Source of the DNA: Collybia mongolica
Taxonomy: Eukaryota; Basidiomycota; Agaricomycetes; Agaricales; Clitocybaceae
Assembly: GCA_013420905.1 (NCBI GenBank)
Contig: JAAXNY010000005.1
Coordinates: 2,604,001 to 2,668,000 of the forward strand
Direction of reading: 5' to 3'
DNA: 64,000 nucleotides
Below, one piece after another: positions 45,345 to 57,018 of the stretch. The stretch's first letter is position 1. Each line of letters begins with the position of its first letter. A program made the translations under genes and the position numbers. The notes below the pieces were generated by a model that was not told the origin of the DNA, ran no database searches, and saw nothing but the letters and a program-made list of their open reading frames with translations.

Positions 45345-48285
45345 ATGCTACTCCAAGATGATACCGATCTGCCTCTCTACCAACCCCCGAATCCAGAGGC
45401 AACAGCCACCTTTCGCTTTCTTGCTCGAGTCAATGCCAACTTTGGGCTGTCCTTATCTTCATATCAGGAGTTATACTCTTGGTCTACCTCTCATCTAGAC
45501 GATTTTTGGAGCACTGTCTGGGACGAGACTAACATAATTGGCCACAAGGGAACCCATGTCGTTGAAAATGACGCACTGCCCCCAATGAACCCTACTTGGT
45601 GCGCTTCCTCGTCGCTAAACCGTGCCACTCTTGATATGGCCCATAATAGGTTCTCCGGAGCAAGGCTCAACTGGGCTGAAAATATGTTACGTTGCCGTTC
45701 TGCAGATAGAGTCGCTTTGATCCAAGCCAGTGTGTTCCAAATATCTGCATCCGATCTAATCCAAACTTAATTGTCTCGACTTCCAGCCGAGCCAACGCCC
45801 AACGATCCCGTTCCTCAAGTTCGAAAATGTACATACCTAGAGTTGTATACCTTGGTCTCTGATCTCGTGTCTGCCTTGCTTGAGCACGGATTAAAAGGGG
45901 GAGATCGTGTTGCGTCCTATTCATCAAACTGCATTGTAGGTCTTCCTTTTCCCCATATATGTCCTTGTCGGTCCCCGCGACACGTATGTGCGAATGCTAG
46001 TGATACTACACGTGTTCTTGCAAAATCCTTGGTTCTCCCTGGTAGTAATGACAAATTTTGTTTGTCGACAATAATCTGCATCCTTATCTCTAGGCTTATC
46101 CGTGGTTTTGCCGCTTATAGGAAAATGTAGCTGCGTGTCTAGCAACAACAGCGATTGGGGGGATATGGGTAAGTGCTGCTGCGGACTTTGGATCTGAAGG
46201 AGTTATTGAGCGGTGAGTCTACGTACTATATAAACAACGTATTTCTCACCCCTTCCCTAGATTTGAACAAGTTCAGCCTAAATTTATATTCGCTGTTGAT
46301 GCCGTTGTGTATGTCGTACTGATTTAATCTTATCAGCTGGATTCGAATTACCCGATTTAGGTATAACGCAAAAATACATCGACATATCCCAAAACTATCC
46401 GCGGTCCTCGCTGGGCTATCTCGGAAATCTATCACTCCCTCTCAAGTAATCATAATTCATGCCATACCACAAACCGAGGAAAGAAATGATTGGGCTTCTG
46501 ACTGGGTCAGTTGGAGCGCTTTTATAGAAAAAGGCCAGGAGAGTCGACTCGGACGGATGCCCACAGGGGAGATAGAGTGGAATCGCGGATCTTTTGACTC
46601 CCCCCTTTGGATCCTTTTCAGCAGTGGGACCACTGGCCGGCCAAAGTGAGTCCTAAATCTCTGCTCTATTTCCGTGATAACAGTGAGCTTTATCCCTACC
46701 CCAGGCCGATCGTTCACCGGGCTGGTGGCATGCTACTACAAGCGAAAAAGGAGTTTGTCATCTGCGGGGACTTACTGCCCGAAGACGTCTTTTTTTACTA
46801 TACCACCACGTAAGCTGTGTTTGGCAACTATAGAAAATAAATCAGCTCATCGTTTTGTTAGAGGATGGATGATGTGGAACTTCCTCGTCAGCGCACTAAG
46901 TGTCGGGTCAAGTCTTGTTCTGTATGATGGTAGTCCACTGCGGGATCCTGGCTATCTATGGAAGCTTGTTGACGATCTCGGCATCACAATTTTTGGTACC
47001 AGTGCTAAATATATCGATCAACTATCGGTCCGTGATTCCTTACACAACATTTCAAAGTTATCTGACTTCGGTTGTAGAAAGGATACCGCCCTCGTGACAA
47101 TCATAAGCTGAGCACCTTACGGCACATATACTCTACAGGATCCCCGTTGGCACCCTCGCTGTTTGACTATGTATATGAACACATTCACCCAAACGTGCTT
47201 CTTGGTTCGATAACAGGTATGGTATTTGCACTGAATGTGACTTCATTTCTCATCACTCAAAGGTGGGACGGATATTTGCTCCCTCTTTGCTGGCATGTGT
47301 TCGGCATTGCCGGTATATCGCGGCGAAATTCAGTGCCGTATGTTAGGAATGGCTATCGAGAGCTTCACCCCCGGGGGAACGCAAAGCGCGCCGGGTGACG
47401 CTGGAGAATTAGTCTGCGTCAAACCGTTTCCCTGTATGCCTCTTGGTTTTTGGCCGTTGCCCGGATTCGGGACGACAAGTGATCAAGAAGCCGCGAAAGA
47501 GCGGTACAGACAAGCCTATTTCGCTGATTATGAGGGTGTCTGGTGTAAGCCCATTTTCTTCCCTATGGGCAACGTTAAATCAAATTGTATAAGATCATGG
47601 GGACCATATTGTTATCACGCATTCAAGAAATGGAAATGGGGGTGGTCTGCTCATGCTGGGCCGTTCAGATGGTGTGCTGTCAGTACTTCTTTCTAGCGTG
47701 TTTCCAAGCATGTGAGCAAGTCGACTGATCCTACTTGTGATTAGGAATCCCGGAGGAATTCGATTCGGATCTTCGGAGCTCTACGATGTGCTTGATCTAT
47801 GTTTTTCTGATTCTACTGTGGAGCACAACATCGTGGACAGTCTTGCTGTCGGGCAAAAGATTGATGGTGGGACCGACGAGAGGGTGATTCTATTTGTCAA
47901 ACTGCCCGAAGGACATAATCTCTCCCCCGATTTCGAGCGGAAGATCAAGGCCGAGATTCGTGCTCGCCGAAGTCCCAGACACGTTCCTGCTCGGGTGCGT
48001 GTTCTTTTCGTCCCAGCTTTCCCAGCGATCATAGCCGAACAACGAATAGATCATACAGGTCTCGGATATCCCATACACCTTGAACGGCAAGCGTGTGGAA
48101 GTATTAGTGAAGAAGGTAAGCTGACCCCGATCATACAACGTGTTTGCCTCAAGTTTGCGCGAAAGATAATCAATGGTGCACCGCTTTCGAACGTCAATCC
48201 TGCGACTCTTTCAAACCCCGAATGCCTTGCCTTTTATGCTAATATAGGATCTGTCCTGCGGTTTGAACTTCAGAACAAAAATTAG
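45345..48285 (+). CDS. AACS: Acetoacetyl-CoA synthetase
   Basis: Acyl-CoA synthetase of the ANL superfamily that activates acetoacetate to acetoacetyl-CoA in the cytosol, feeding sterol or fatty-acid synthesis. Landmarks in order: LYSWSTSHLDDFWSTVWDET, FSGARLNWAENMLRC, LKGGDRVASYSSNC, then CLATTAIGGIWVSAAADFGS, WILFSSGTTGRPKPIVHRAG (AMP-binding P-loop), FYYTTTGWMMWNFLVSALSV, IYSTGSPLAPSLFDYVY, SITGGTDICSLFAG, GRSDGVLNPGGIRFGSSELY and the C-terminal SPRHVPARIIQVSDIPYTLN followed by GKRVE. The last shows the lysine-containing hinge typical of the family. About sixteen exons, so internal edges are approximate. Confidence 0.94.
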
Positions 48286-48994
48286 GGTCTTGGGTGAATA
48301 CCTATCGCACTGGCGACCCTTCTCGAATTGATGATTAGATAGACCGTGTCCATTGATCAATAGATTGCTCTCGGAAAGATTTTGGTGTGATTTGTATGAG
48401 TGGAGCTGTGTTGTGAGAGACTAAGCGCTCTGGTCCGATTTCCCGAAGTTATGTTATGTAACAGCCTCACGATGTCGAAAATTTCGCTGCCGGATTCTCA
48501 AAATTCGGACAACTGGGGCTGAGGACAAAGGCCTGAATCCTGGTTGCCAATTTTCTTTAACACGAATCAAAACTGAATACCTTCATCGCCCAAACTTGAA
48601 TCATCTTACTGCCACTTGATTGACTATCACGACCCCAACACACACAAGCCTCACCTCCATCGGCCCAAAGTTCATGTTTGCCTCGTGTTCTTAATTGCCT
48701 AATGCTTTATCATGCCGTCCAATACCACTCACCGTTCTCAACAACCGCTACCGTCCAGGCTCCCCACTCCTCATAGATCCAGGATGCCTTCCCTATTCAA
48801 CCTCATCCGGACCAGTATATATGGTATGGTTTCAGGTCCACATTTATCTGAACCGGCTCTTACTGCGTCTAGGCACCGTTTTTTTATTTACTCTGATATG
48901 CCTTGCGATGGCCGGACATTTTCAACATGTACTGGCAGCCTCCGACCTCAGTATGTGGCCTTATTTCAATCCATCCATATGATAAACCAACTAC
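48286..48994. other. Intergenic: AACS 3' region and next promoter
   Basis: A plus-strand open frame starting at 48712 (MPSNTTHRSQQPLPSRLP) might be an upstream exon or uORF of the next gene. It could not be joined convincingly. Confidence 0.5.
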
Positions 48995-49918
48995 ATGATA
49001 CCAGCTCGTTTTGTGCCGTTTGCGATATTTGTGTGCTCAGCTAGCATGCTAATCATACTTGTATTGTGAGTGCTGCATGACGTGAACAAATACAACACCT
49101 TACGTCCAGTATCTAGACTAGGGTTCAGCTTTTTCTTCCGAGAGAGAAATCCGATATCTACTAGGATAGAGTTATCTTGCTTGGGTCTCCTAGGAATCTT
49201 CTGGCTTGGTGCGTTTGCATATTAGTATTGTTTCTCAGTATATGTTGATCAAGTTGTTTCTCAAGTATTGGGTGTCTATCTTACAACATCACCATCACAA
49301 TCTGCTGATGTGGAATGTTTTTCTACGATTTCGCCCACTCAGCTTATTGATGATTCCGCAGCAAATTGTATGTCCGAACCATATTCAGGATGTAGATCCA
49401 GACACTAATTTGGCATAGTTCACACCGATCAGTATCAAGCAATGTATCGTGTCCTTATGTCTTTTGCGCTGATCAACGCAATTCTTGGTATGATTTTTTT
49501 ATCTCACTCGGTTGATATTCAGCCAACGTCTTGTGTAGTTATCCTCTTCTGTCTCATCCTGCTATTCCTGGCCGTCCGGAGACACAGCAAGGGCGATGAA
49601 CACATGTGGCATGGACCCGTCACATCCTGCGCTTGGTTCAATAATTATGAGAATGGTGTGAAGCGTGGCAATAGCGGGACCTCAAGTATCCTTCCAATTG
49701 TAGGAGCCCAGGGAGGATTCGCAGGAAGGGGCCGTAGTGGACCATATGCGAACGGTAGACCAACAGGGAGCAGGAGAACTGCTACTTCTGAGAAACCACT
49801 CCCGAATGGTCCCACTCGGCAGCCATCTGGAGACTCTTCATTGATTGGATCCCACTCTACTAATGAATTTGAACGCGGTGGTATGATGAACCCAAACGCG
49901 ACGCGCGGGTTAAGATGA
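48995..49918 (+). CDS. Four-TM MARVEL-like membrane protein, first of a pair
   Basis: Exons join to MIPARFVPFAIFVCSASMLI followed by ILVL (TM1), then RLGFSFFFRERNPISTRIEL, SCLGLLGIFWLG (TM2), SQSADVECFSTISPTQL with DDSAANC (extracellular loop with two Cys), YQAMYRVLMSFALINAIL (TM3), QPTSCVVILFCLILLFLAVR (TM4) and a cytoplasmic tail starting RHSKGDEHMWHGPVTSCAWF. The tail of about 100 residues is Gly/Ser/Arg-rich. The four-span layout with a Cys-bearing loop fits MARVEL proteins of membrane microdomains such as fungal Nce102-type proteins. The start is taken at 48995; an upstream exon is not excluded. Confidence 0.75.
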
Positions 49919-50203
49919 CGCCACAACCCGCTGGTTAATTTATTCGTGTCAAGTGCACTTTGATTTAGAGAAGAACTTTGTATGTATATGAATCATTACG
50001 AGTAAACGACGCCAAATGAGCTGTATTTGAGTTTTTAGTAATAGTGTGTTAGTTATTGTTCATTGTTTGTCATATGACCTGCTAACAGTGTCAACTTGAA
50101 CTTCGATATATACTTGTTGACGATTTAGCACTGTCTGAAAGTTCAGTTGCTTCTTCTATATCTGTATTCCCAACTCCCATTCTTCTTCCATTATACGATC
50201 CGA

Positions 50204-51282
50204 ATGACCGTACGATTTGGCAACTATAGGATTACGTTTTATGGCGAGATTCAATTTGAACATCCTGTCTATTTGTACTTCTTAACATCTGAGCAGTCGC
50301 AGTATTCCTACTCTCAGGTGTGTAAAGGAAAAAGTTATCGTACCCTATACTTTATCTTCTATCAGGGACTGTCTTGGGGTTGTCGGCGAATTTTGCGTCC
50401 ATATTTCTGCCCAGATTACATCGTATGTTCCGAATACAACCTCTTCAATACATTAACTATGTGCTGAATTTCTATATAGGCGATTTTACGATATTCTCCC
50501 TCGTCGTACCGTCATTGACAATACTCCTATTCCTTATAACGTTTTTCTTTTTCTTATTTAACCGGAAGAGATGTAGTATACTCATGATCAACTACATTTA
50601 GGTTGCAATGGGCTCAACCCCGCACTGAGGCAATTGTGTTGTTAGTGCTGGGGATATTGTGGTTAAGTAAGTCCCGAGATTGTCCACGGATATTGTACTA
50701 ATCCCAATCAAAGCCATGGGAGCGTGGTCGTCGTGAGCATACTTCTACCTCCGACCCATCCGAAAATTTAAATTAATTGATAGGGACATCATTGGCCATG
50801 TCCAATGTGATGGCCTTACTGGCCAGCGGATCGCATCCAAGAACGGAGACAGTGAGCCGTTATTGACAGTCATGATTGTATGGATCTGAGTTACCTCGAT
50901 TTATAGCCTCTGGACAGAACTACTGCTATGAAATGAAAGTTGTGCAAGCGTTTTCATGGGCAATTTTCGTCCTATGCGCGATAGCTCTTCTCATACTCTT
51001 TTCCCTCGTCACCCAAGCACAGAGATTTGGAAGATATCTGATCTGGAGGGAACCTATACGAGGCATGTGTCTGGGGTAGCTTGGTTGTGGTCTGATCCAT
51101 CTGACTATTGAAGTTTAGAACTGCCGTGGTTCGGAGAGGCACCTGGTTATTATAATACCCATGCAGGAGGTATGCCATATGGTTATCCAATGCAAGGACC
51201 ACCAATGATGCAAGGCACTGGTGGAACAACAATCATTCAACCCGGAGTGAACGGACAGCCAGCGACGATTACCCAGATATAA
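50204..51282 (+). CDS. Four-TM MARVEL-like membrane protein, second of a pair
   Basis: Begins MTVRFGNYRI and reads, after introns, TVLGLSANFASIFLPRLH, DFTIFSLVVPSLTILLFLIT (TM), LQWAQPRTEAIVLLVLGILW (TM), DIIGHVQCDGLTGQRIASKN, NYCYEMKVVQAFSWAIFVLC followed by AIALLILFSLVTQAQRFGRY (TM), then LIWREPIRELPWFGEAPGYY and a Gly/Pro/Met-rich tail ending NGQPATITQI. The pattern is that of a conserved Agaricomycete MARVEL-type membrane protein of unknown role. About seven small exons; the first two are the least certain. It lies 285 bases after the other four-TM gene, same strand. Confidence 0.78.
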
Positions 51283-51667
51283 GCCACGACGAGGAGCATA
51301 TGATTAGATGACTCCAGATAGTCATACCACTCAATTCTACTCAATGTTTATGAATGATAATTTCGGGACCTGAGCAACATCAGAACACATTATATACCTT
51401 TGTTCATAGTACCCAATATACTTTCAATGCAATACCCTGCGTTCACTTTTCTTGGGAGCATTGCGTTGATATTGCGTTCAATTAAACTCGAATAATTTAA
51501 CTTGGGTAATGTCTGGTATCAAGTAACACTAATCCGACCGATTACCAGCTAACCTCGGCCACTTCCGTTCCTTATAACACTCACCCTCCTGAACTAGCTT
51601 TCACCCTTTTCAGACACCTACCGTATCGCACCATCCAATCCCTTTGCATTGTTCATCAGTTTCGCCA
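51283..51667. other. Intergenic: membrane-protein 3' region, UBC8 promoter
   Basis: No gene is seen. Confidence 0.55.
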
Positions 51668-52547
51668 TGATAAGTGCCTTTTCTCTTCACCATGTTGGTT
51701 TTCCGGCTAATTCAGACCTTGTCTTTACGCAAATCCAAGCAAACGCCGCATAGAAACGGATGTTATGAAGATGTGTGTCTCAATTAGACAACGTCATGAA
51801 CCGAGTTGTAATCTCCGGCTTTTCCAGGTTAATGTCAGACTACGAAGTGTCTCTCGTGAATGACAGTATGCAGGAGTTCTATGTCCGATTCTATGGACCA
51901 GCCGAAAGTACGCTACTCTGTCCCATAATCATGCCTGCCAAGTGTGCTGACCCCTTTAAAAAGCACCCTTCGCGGGAGGAGTGTGGAAGATCCATGTCGA
52001 ACTGCCAGATCAATATCCATTCAAATCGCCCAGCATTGGTTTCATGAATAAGATCTTCCATCCTAACATTGACGAACTGTATGTCTCTGAATCCCATACT
52101 CCACGCCTCCATGATTCACATGCTGTTAGAAGCGGTTCCGTGTGCCTCGATGTAATTAACCAAACCTGGTCGCCTATGTTCGGTAAGTTCATTGGTCATT
52201 TCAAGCTACTAGTTCATCAACGGCGGATGTCCTTTGTGTTGTAAAGATATGATCAATATCTTCGAAGTGTTTCTCCCTCAACTTCTCAGATACCCAAACC
52301 CTAATGACCCCCTAAATGGAGAGGCCGCGGCTCTGCTCATGCGCCACCCCAAGGAGTATGAAGGGAAGGTGAAAGGTACACCGTTAATACATTATAGATA
52401 TGAGACTTGAGCTAATCTATGATCAATATAGAATACGTTCAGCGATATGCGACAAAGGAAGCCGCAGACGCCGCTACAGACGGAAATGATGACGACGACC
52501 AAGACGAGGAAATGAGCGATATTGGGAGCATCAGTGAAGGCGAGTGA
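51668..52547 (+). CDS. UBC8: Ubiquitin-conjugating enzyme E2, UBC8/UBE2H type
   Basis: E2 enzyme; yeast Ubc8 works with the GID/CTLH ligase that degrades gluconeogenic enzymes. The body reads [20 protein letters not shown] followed by [18 protein letters not shown], then [34 protein letters not shown] and [16 protein letters not shown] with the active-site Cys in SVCLDV, then [40 protein letters not shown] and an acidic tail ([17 protein letters not shown]) typical of the subfamily. The first exon is unresolved: ATG 51668 sits before a possible donor, but no GT-AG join to KRRIETD keeps frame. In the family only two or three residues precede this block. Confidence 0.9.
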
Positions 52548-52837
52548 ACGGACTCTTTCTGTATCTCCCCATTGCATTCAGCTTCCGACTCTTTACACCA
52601 TACCTATCTCAAATTTCTCCCATGTTGTCACGCATCCATATATATATCCTCACACCAGCCTCCACATCCTACCTCCCCCCTTTGTACTTTTTGCAAGCAT
52701 TACAGCACCTGTTATTATTGTCGTCGATTTCCATTCCTGGATTCCTACTGTTACTTTTACTTGTAGTTTTATGGGCGTTGTACTTTTGTCCAACAATGTG
52801 CTTATAGATTCTTGATGAGAATGGATCCTTCCCTCAA

Positions 52838-53666
52838 TCAGGAGTGGTGGTCTCTGCTGTCGAAAATGGGAATACAAGCTCGTCAACTTTCTTTTGGATC
52901 TCGGACGCAGTCTGAAATGTTTAGAAGGTGACGTTACGGGACCAAGTAAAATGCGAAGAAGAAACGCACCTTCATAAGCATATCAATTTGGGATTTCACG
53001 TTGTCTATCGTGGAGGACTTGGCTTTAGTCTCTTTCAGCATGTCTTCTTTGCGTTGCGTGAGTTCCTTTTTTTTTAAATCAAGGCTGTTGTAATACAAGG
53101 TTCTGGTGAGGAATCATGTGATAACAAGTAAGATGTACCGTTGGCGTTCCGCTAGCTCAAAACTCAGGCGGTTGAGCATCAGTTGATGTTCGTCAGAAAG
53201 AACGTCTTCCGTTCGGGCAGCCTCCGGGGCAAGCTTTTTAAAAATTTCGAGAGTATATAAAGGAATATCCTGGTAGATGGAACTTGAGAGCCATTCACTC
53301 AGTCCTTATGGCATGAAATTGACGCGCATATACAACTCACGCGAACTGTCGGCACTTCTCTATTTCCCTCTCGAGATGACGCTTTTCATAAAGTAGATTC
53401 TGCAAGCCCAGATGAGACTGGTCCATGTCTTGCCTCGCCTCTGCAGTTGCGTCCTTGTGAAGGCGGGTAGCCATGTTGGCTGCGCGGTTCAGTGACTTGA
53501 GCCGACCTATGAGGGCCATGGCGCGGATGTGCATTGCAGGCATGTCATATTCGAGGTGGTTCGTGATAACGAGGTCGCGCAGTTTGTCGATGACCTCGTC
53601 TGGAGATGGTGGCATACCGGGACGGTCGTTGCTGGCCTGGGTTGGCGTGTCTATGTCTATAGCCAT
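52838..53666 (-). CDS. THOC5: THO complex subunit 5 (THOC5) homologue
   Basis: Part of the THO/TREX complex that couples transcription to mRNA export. Exons join to about 220 residues: MAIDIDTPTQASNDRPGM, HIRAMALIGRLKSLNRAANM, LGLQNLLYEKRHLEREIEKC followed by RQFA, then IPLYTLEIFKKLAPEAAR, DEHQLMLNRLSFELAERQTL and an ending ETTTPD. The LQNLLYEKRHLEREI block is the THOC5 signature. It is a short form holding only the coiled-coil part; the C-terminal half found in animal THOC5 is absent. Confidence 0.86.
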
Positions 53667-53898
53667 GATCGCGGTGTGATGTGGTGTCAGACTTCAGGGG
53701 ATAAGACAAGTTGTGGCCCAGACCGGCCCGGAGGAGATAATCAGTGCTGTGATCAGAAAGTCCCCGATCACTCAGCCGTTAGGCTTATACAACGCAAACG
53801 TCTGGACCACAACCGCCTCAAACTCTCTCTTTTTACCCACTACGTTCTTCCTGATCTCCATTTTCTCTCAGCTATCTTACGTCCGTTCTCTCTCCAAC
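53667..53898. promoter_or_regulatory. Divergent promoter THOC5/G6PD
   Basis: Only 232 bases separate the two start codons, so the promoters must overlap. A pyrimidine-rich run precedes the G6PD ATG (CTTCCTGATCTCCATTTTCT and on). Confidence 0.5.
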
Positions 53899-55804
53899 AT
53901 GACTCGCGCACGCTCCCTCTCGGGCACCATTCCGTCCATGGAAACCAGCCATGACGAGCTGAAAGATAACACAATCATCATCGGTAAATAATTCATACCT
54001 CCACTGTGGTGCTTATCGCCCCAATTCACTACTTTTAGTTCTCGGCGCATCTGGTGATCTTGCAAAGAAGAAGGTGAATTTCTTTTAGAAAACGATTCAT
54101 GCAAGTCTGAACACCTTTCAGACCCTCCCCGCACTTTTTGGGCTATATCGTCAGAAGTTCCTTCCGCGAGATGTCAAGATCGTAGGATATGCTCGCACGA
54201 AAATGGACAAAGACGAATTCCACAAGCGTGCTACTTCTTATATCAAAAACCCTGATGACGACCCAGAAATTGCAACAGCTATCCAAGAATTCAAGGATCT
54301 TTCCACCTATGTTTCGGGTAGCTATGAGGATGGTACTGCATTTGACGAACTCAACAAGCACCTTGAGGAAATCGAGGCTCGTTATCAGTCAAAGGAATGT
54401 AATCGCATATTCTATTTCGCTCTTCCTCCCAGTGTCTTTGTCCCTGTCGCCAAAAACCTCAAGGAGCACTGCTACATCAGCAAAGGTGGTGTGAATCGCG
54501 TTATCATCGAGAAACCTTTTGGAAAGGACCTCGATTCTGCTCGGGACCTGCTCAGCTCCGTCAAGCAATACTGGTCTGAGGACGAGACATTCCGAATCGA
54601 CCATTACCTCGGAAAGGAGATGGTAAAAAACTTGCTTGTACTTCGCTTTGCAAATGTTGCGATGGGTGCCGCCTGGGACAAAAATTCAATCAGCAACGTG
54701 CAGATCACTTTCAAAGAGCCATTTGGCACAGAGGGCCGGGGTGGTTACTTCGACGAATTTGGTATCATTCGTGATGTGCTTCAAAATCGTAGGTCGACCT
54801 CATCGCCATCAATCGTTCTGATGCTCACGTAACTCCAGATCTGTTACAGGTGTTGAGCATTCTGACAATGGAACGACCAGTTTCATTCTCTGCAGAGGAT
54901 ATCCGTGACGAAAAGGTATGGTTTATTGTTCAATTTTAGTACGCGCACTCGAACCATTTCCAGGTGAAAGTCTTACGTTGTATTCCTCCCATCGAACGAA
55001 GTGACACCCTCCTCGGACAATATGTGGCTGCGAACGGCAAACCCGGCTATCTAGATGACGACACTGTTCCCCCCAACTCTGTTTGCCCCACATATGCTGC
55101 GACAACGTTGTGGATTCATAATCCAAGGTGGGAGGGTGTTCCTTTCATTCTGAAGGCTGGAAAAGGTTAGTGTTGCCCGATCATATAATTATATTGCTAA
55201 TTTATATTTCCTAAGCGCTCAACGAGGCTAAAGTTGAGGTGCGAATCCAGTTCAAGGACGTTACCCAGGGAATCTTCAAGGACATTGCACGGAATGAACT
55301 TGTCATTCGAATCCAACCATCTGAGGCTGTTTACTTGAAACTCAACGCAAAGACTCCTGGTCTCTACACACGTGCCATCCCCACAGAAATGGACCTCACC
55401 TACAAAAGACGTTTCACGGAGTCAAAAATTCCGGAAGCATACGAGGCCCTTATCTTGGACGCTCTTAAAGGTGACCATTCTAACTTTGTGCGCCACGACG
55501 AGCTTGACGTCGCATGGAAGGTTTGTGATGATATTACGTCATGCTTATAAGTGAATATTAACCTATGGGATGTAACAGATCTTCACTCCTATTTTGCACT
55601 GGATAGATGGTTTGAACGGGCAGCGACCACGGCCTGTCAACTACCCGTATGGCTCTCGTGGACCTAAAGAGCTCGAGGCTTTCATTACCAAATATGGTTA
55701 TAAGCGATCTGGGGAAGCCTAGTAAGTTTTAATGACTATGAAACCTGCCGCATACTCATCAGAGTCATAGTAACTGGCCTGTTACAAACCTAGCCTCCTT
55801 GTAA
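53899..55804 (+). CDS. ZWF1: Glucose-6-phosphate 1-dehydrogenase
   Basis: First step of the oxidative pentose-phosphate pathway, making NADPH. Landmarks: VLGASGDLAKKKTLPALFGL (dinucleotide-binding), IFYFALPPSVFVPVAKNL, VIIEKPFGKDLDSARDLL, FRIDHYLGKEMVKNLLVLRF (substrate site with RIDHYLGKE), PFGTEGRGGYFDEFGIIRDV, LSILTMERPVSFSAEDIRDE, VPFILKAGKALNEAKVEVRI and GLNGQRPRPVNYPYGSRGP. The last short exon supplies NWPVTNLASL and the stop at 55802. About 510 residues, family length. Eight or so exons. Divergent from THOC5. Confidence 0.97.
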
Positions 55805-56260
55805 TTTGAAAGAGCCCCGCCTGATTTCAGATGGAGCGATAGGATACCAGCTACCAATTGATCTTTTTGCTCCTCTTTAGGTTAACACATCAGAACACTC
55901 GAGAACAAACACTGTACGTATATGAAAACGAGCTGGAAGGAGGGTGTAAGTCATACATGATACAATTTATGTGGTATTATTATGCTGGAGCAATCGCAAA
56001 AATATGCTTTGGTAAAACTTAGTAGGTGACTCGAGTACGGGGGGTGTCAATGCAACCAAGATCGCCAGTATCTTTCCATCGTCGTTTGTGATGAGAAGAT
56101 GCACATTGTTAGCCGACTTCGGGGTGAACATCAGGGCTTGTGCGTACGGTCGTTGAATGCCTATTGGTATGACCTTCCTTAAAATAGAGTATTGATCGTC
56201 GCAACGAAAAATGATAGGAACGATCATGGAGCATACACACTCTCGCCTGTATCCTTGGGG
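55805..56260. other. Intergenic between convergent genes
   Basis: G6PD 3' UTR and the 3' side of the conserved unknown. A minus-strand frame here (55967-56227) shows no support as a gene. Confidence 0.55.
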
Positions 56261-56793
56261 TCAATGGATGGGGAAGCCAAGAGGTGCAGACCAACCTTTG
56301 TATGTTCTCCCATTGGCGTCCAACATATCTTTAAGCTTTTCTGCAACAGTCCGTACACCGTTCCGACAATCTTCGAGGCCCCGCCACATTCCAGCAGCGC
56401 CCCAGCACTCTGAGCATGCTTTGGATGCAGCATTGAATGTTTCAAGTTCCAGCTCGTTTCTTGCATGAAGTGCGACGAGGAGGTCAATTAAGCGGCTGAA
56501 GCCGACGAACCACGTCCTAGTCCCTCCTTCCGGATTCATAGTAGCGTCGGTCACCATAAATGATGACGAGAGGCCTAGACACTGGCGGAGTACACCTTGA
56601 TCGAGATGTGGGGAGTTCCGACTTGTTCGTGCGATGGATTGAATGACGAAGGCCTTGAAGTCTGTAGGGTTCTGCATTGACAGCGTTCGTCAGCGGCCTG
56701 ATAAAACCACCATATTTGGCTTACGACATGTATTGACTCTGGTGGCATTTCGGGTAGGATTTGAATCGTTCCTGGTGGTGAAACTCTTGACAT
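56261..56793 (-). CDS. Conserved-looking unknown protein, two exons
   Basis: Exons 56793-56725 and 56671-56261 flank a 53-nt GT-AG intron and give 159 residues. The protein starts MSRVSPPGTIQILPEMPPES, continues NPTDFKAFVIQSIARTSRNS, RQCLGLSSSFMVTDATMNPE, TWFVGFSRLIDLLVALHARN and NAASKACSECWGAAGMWRGL, and ends KGWSAPLGFPIH. No signal peptide or membrane span. A family could not be named. The frame is clean and the intron is standard, so it is likely real. Confidence 0.72.
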
Positions 56794-57018
56794 TGCACCA
56801 TGGGGAGTAGGGTTAGTTCAAACGCACGGGAGTGCTCATAGTCGTGTCCTGGTTAAAGCCTGTTTCTGTATATAGAAGCAAATTGTTTGCACATAAGGTT
56901 GTTTGAATCGAAACGATGCGCACGCACGGGGAAGACCGACTCCTTTCAAGGAACGCGTGATCACCACCTGTGGCGCGTGACGAGGCTAATCGTTTTGAAT
57001 TTCTCCGTTTTGACTGGT

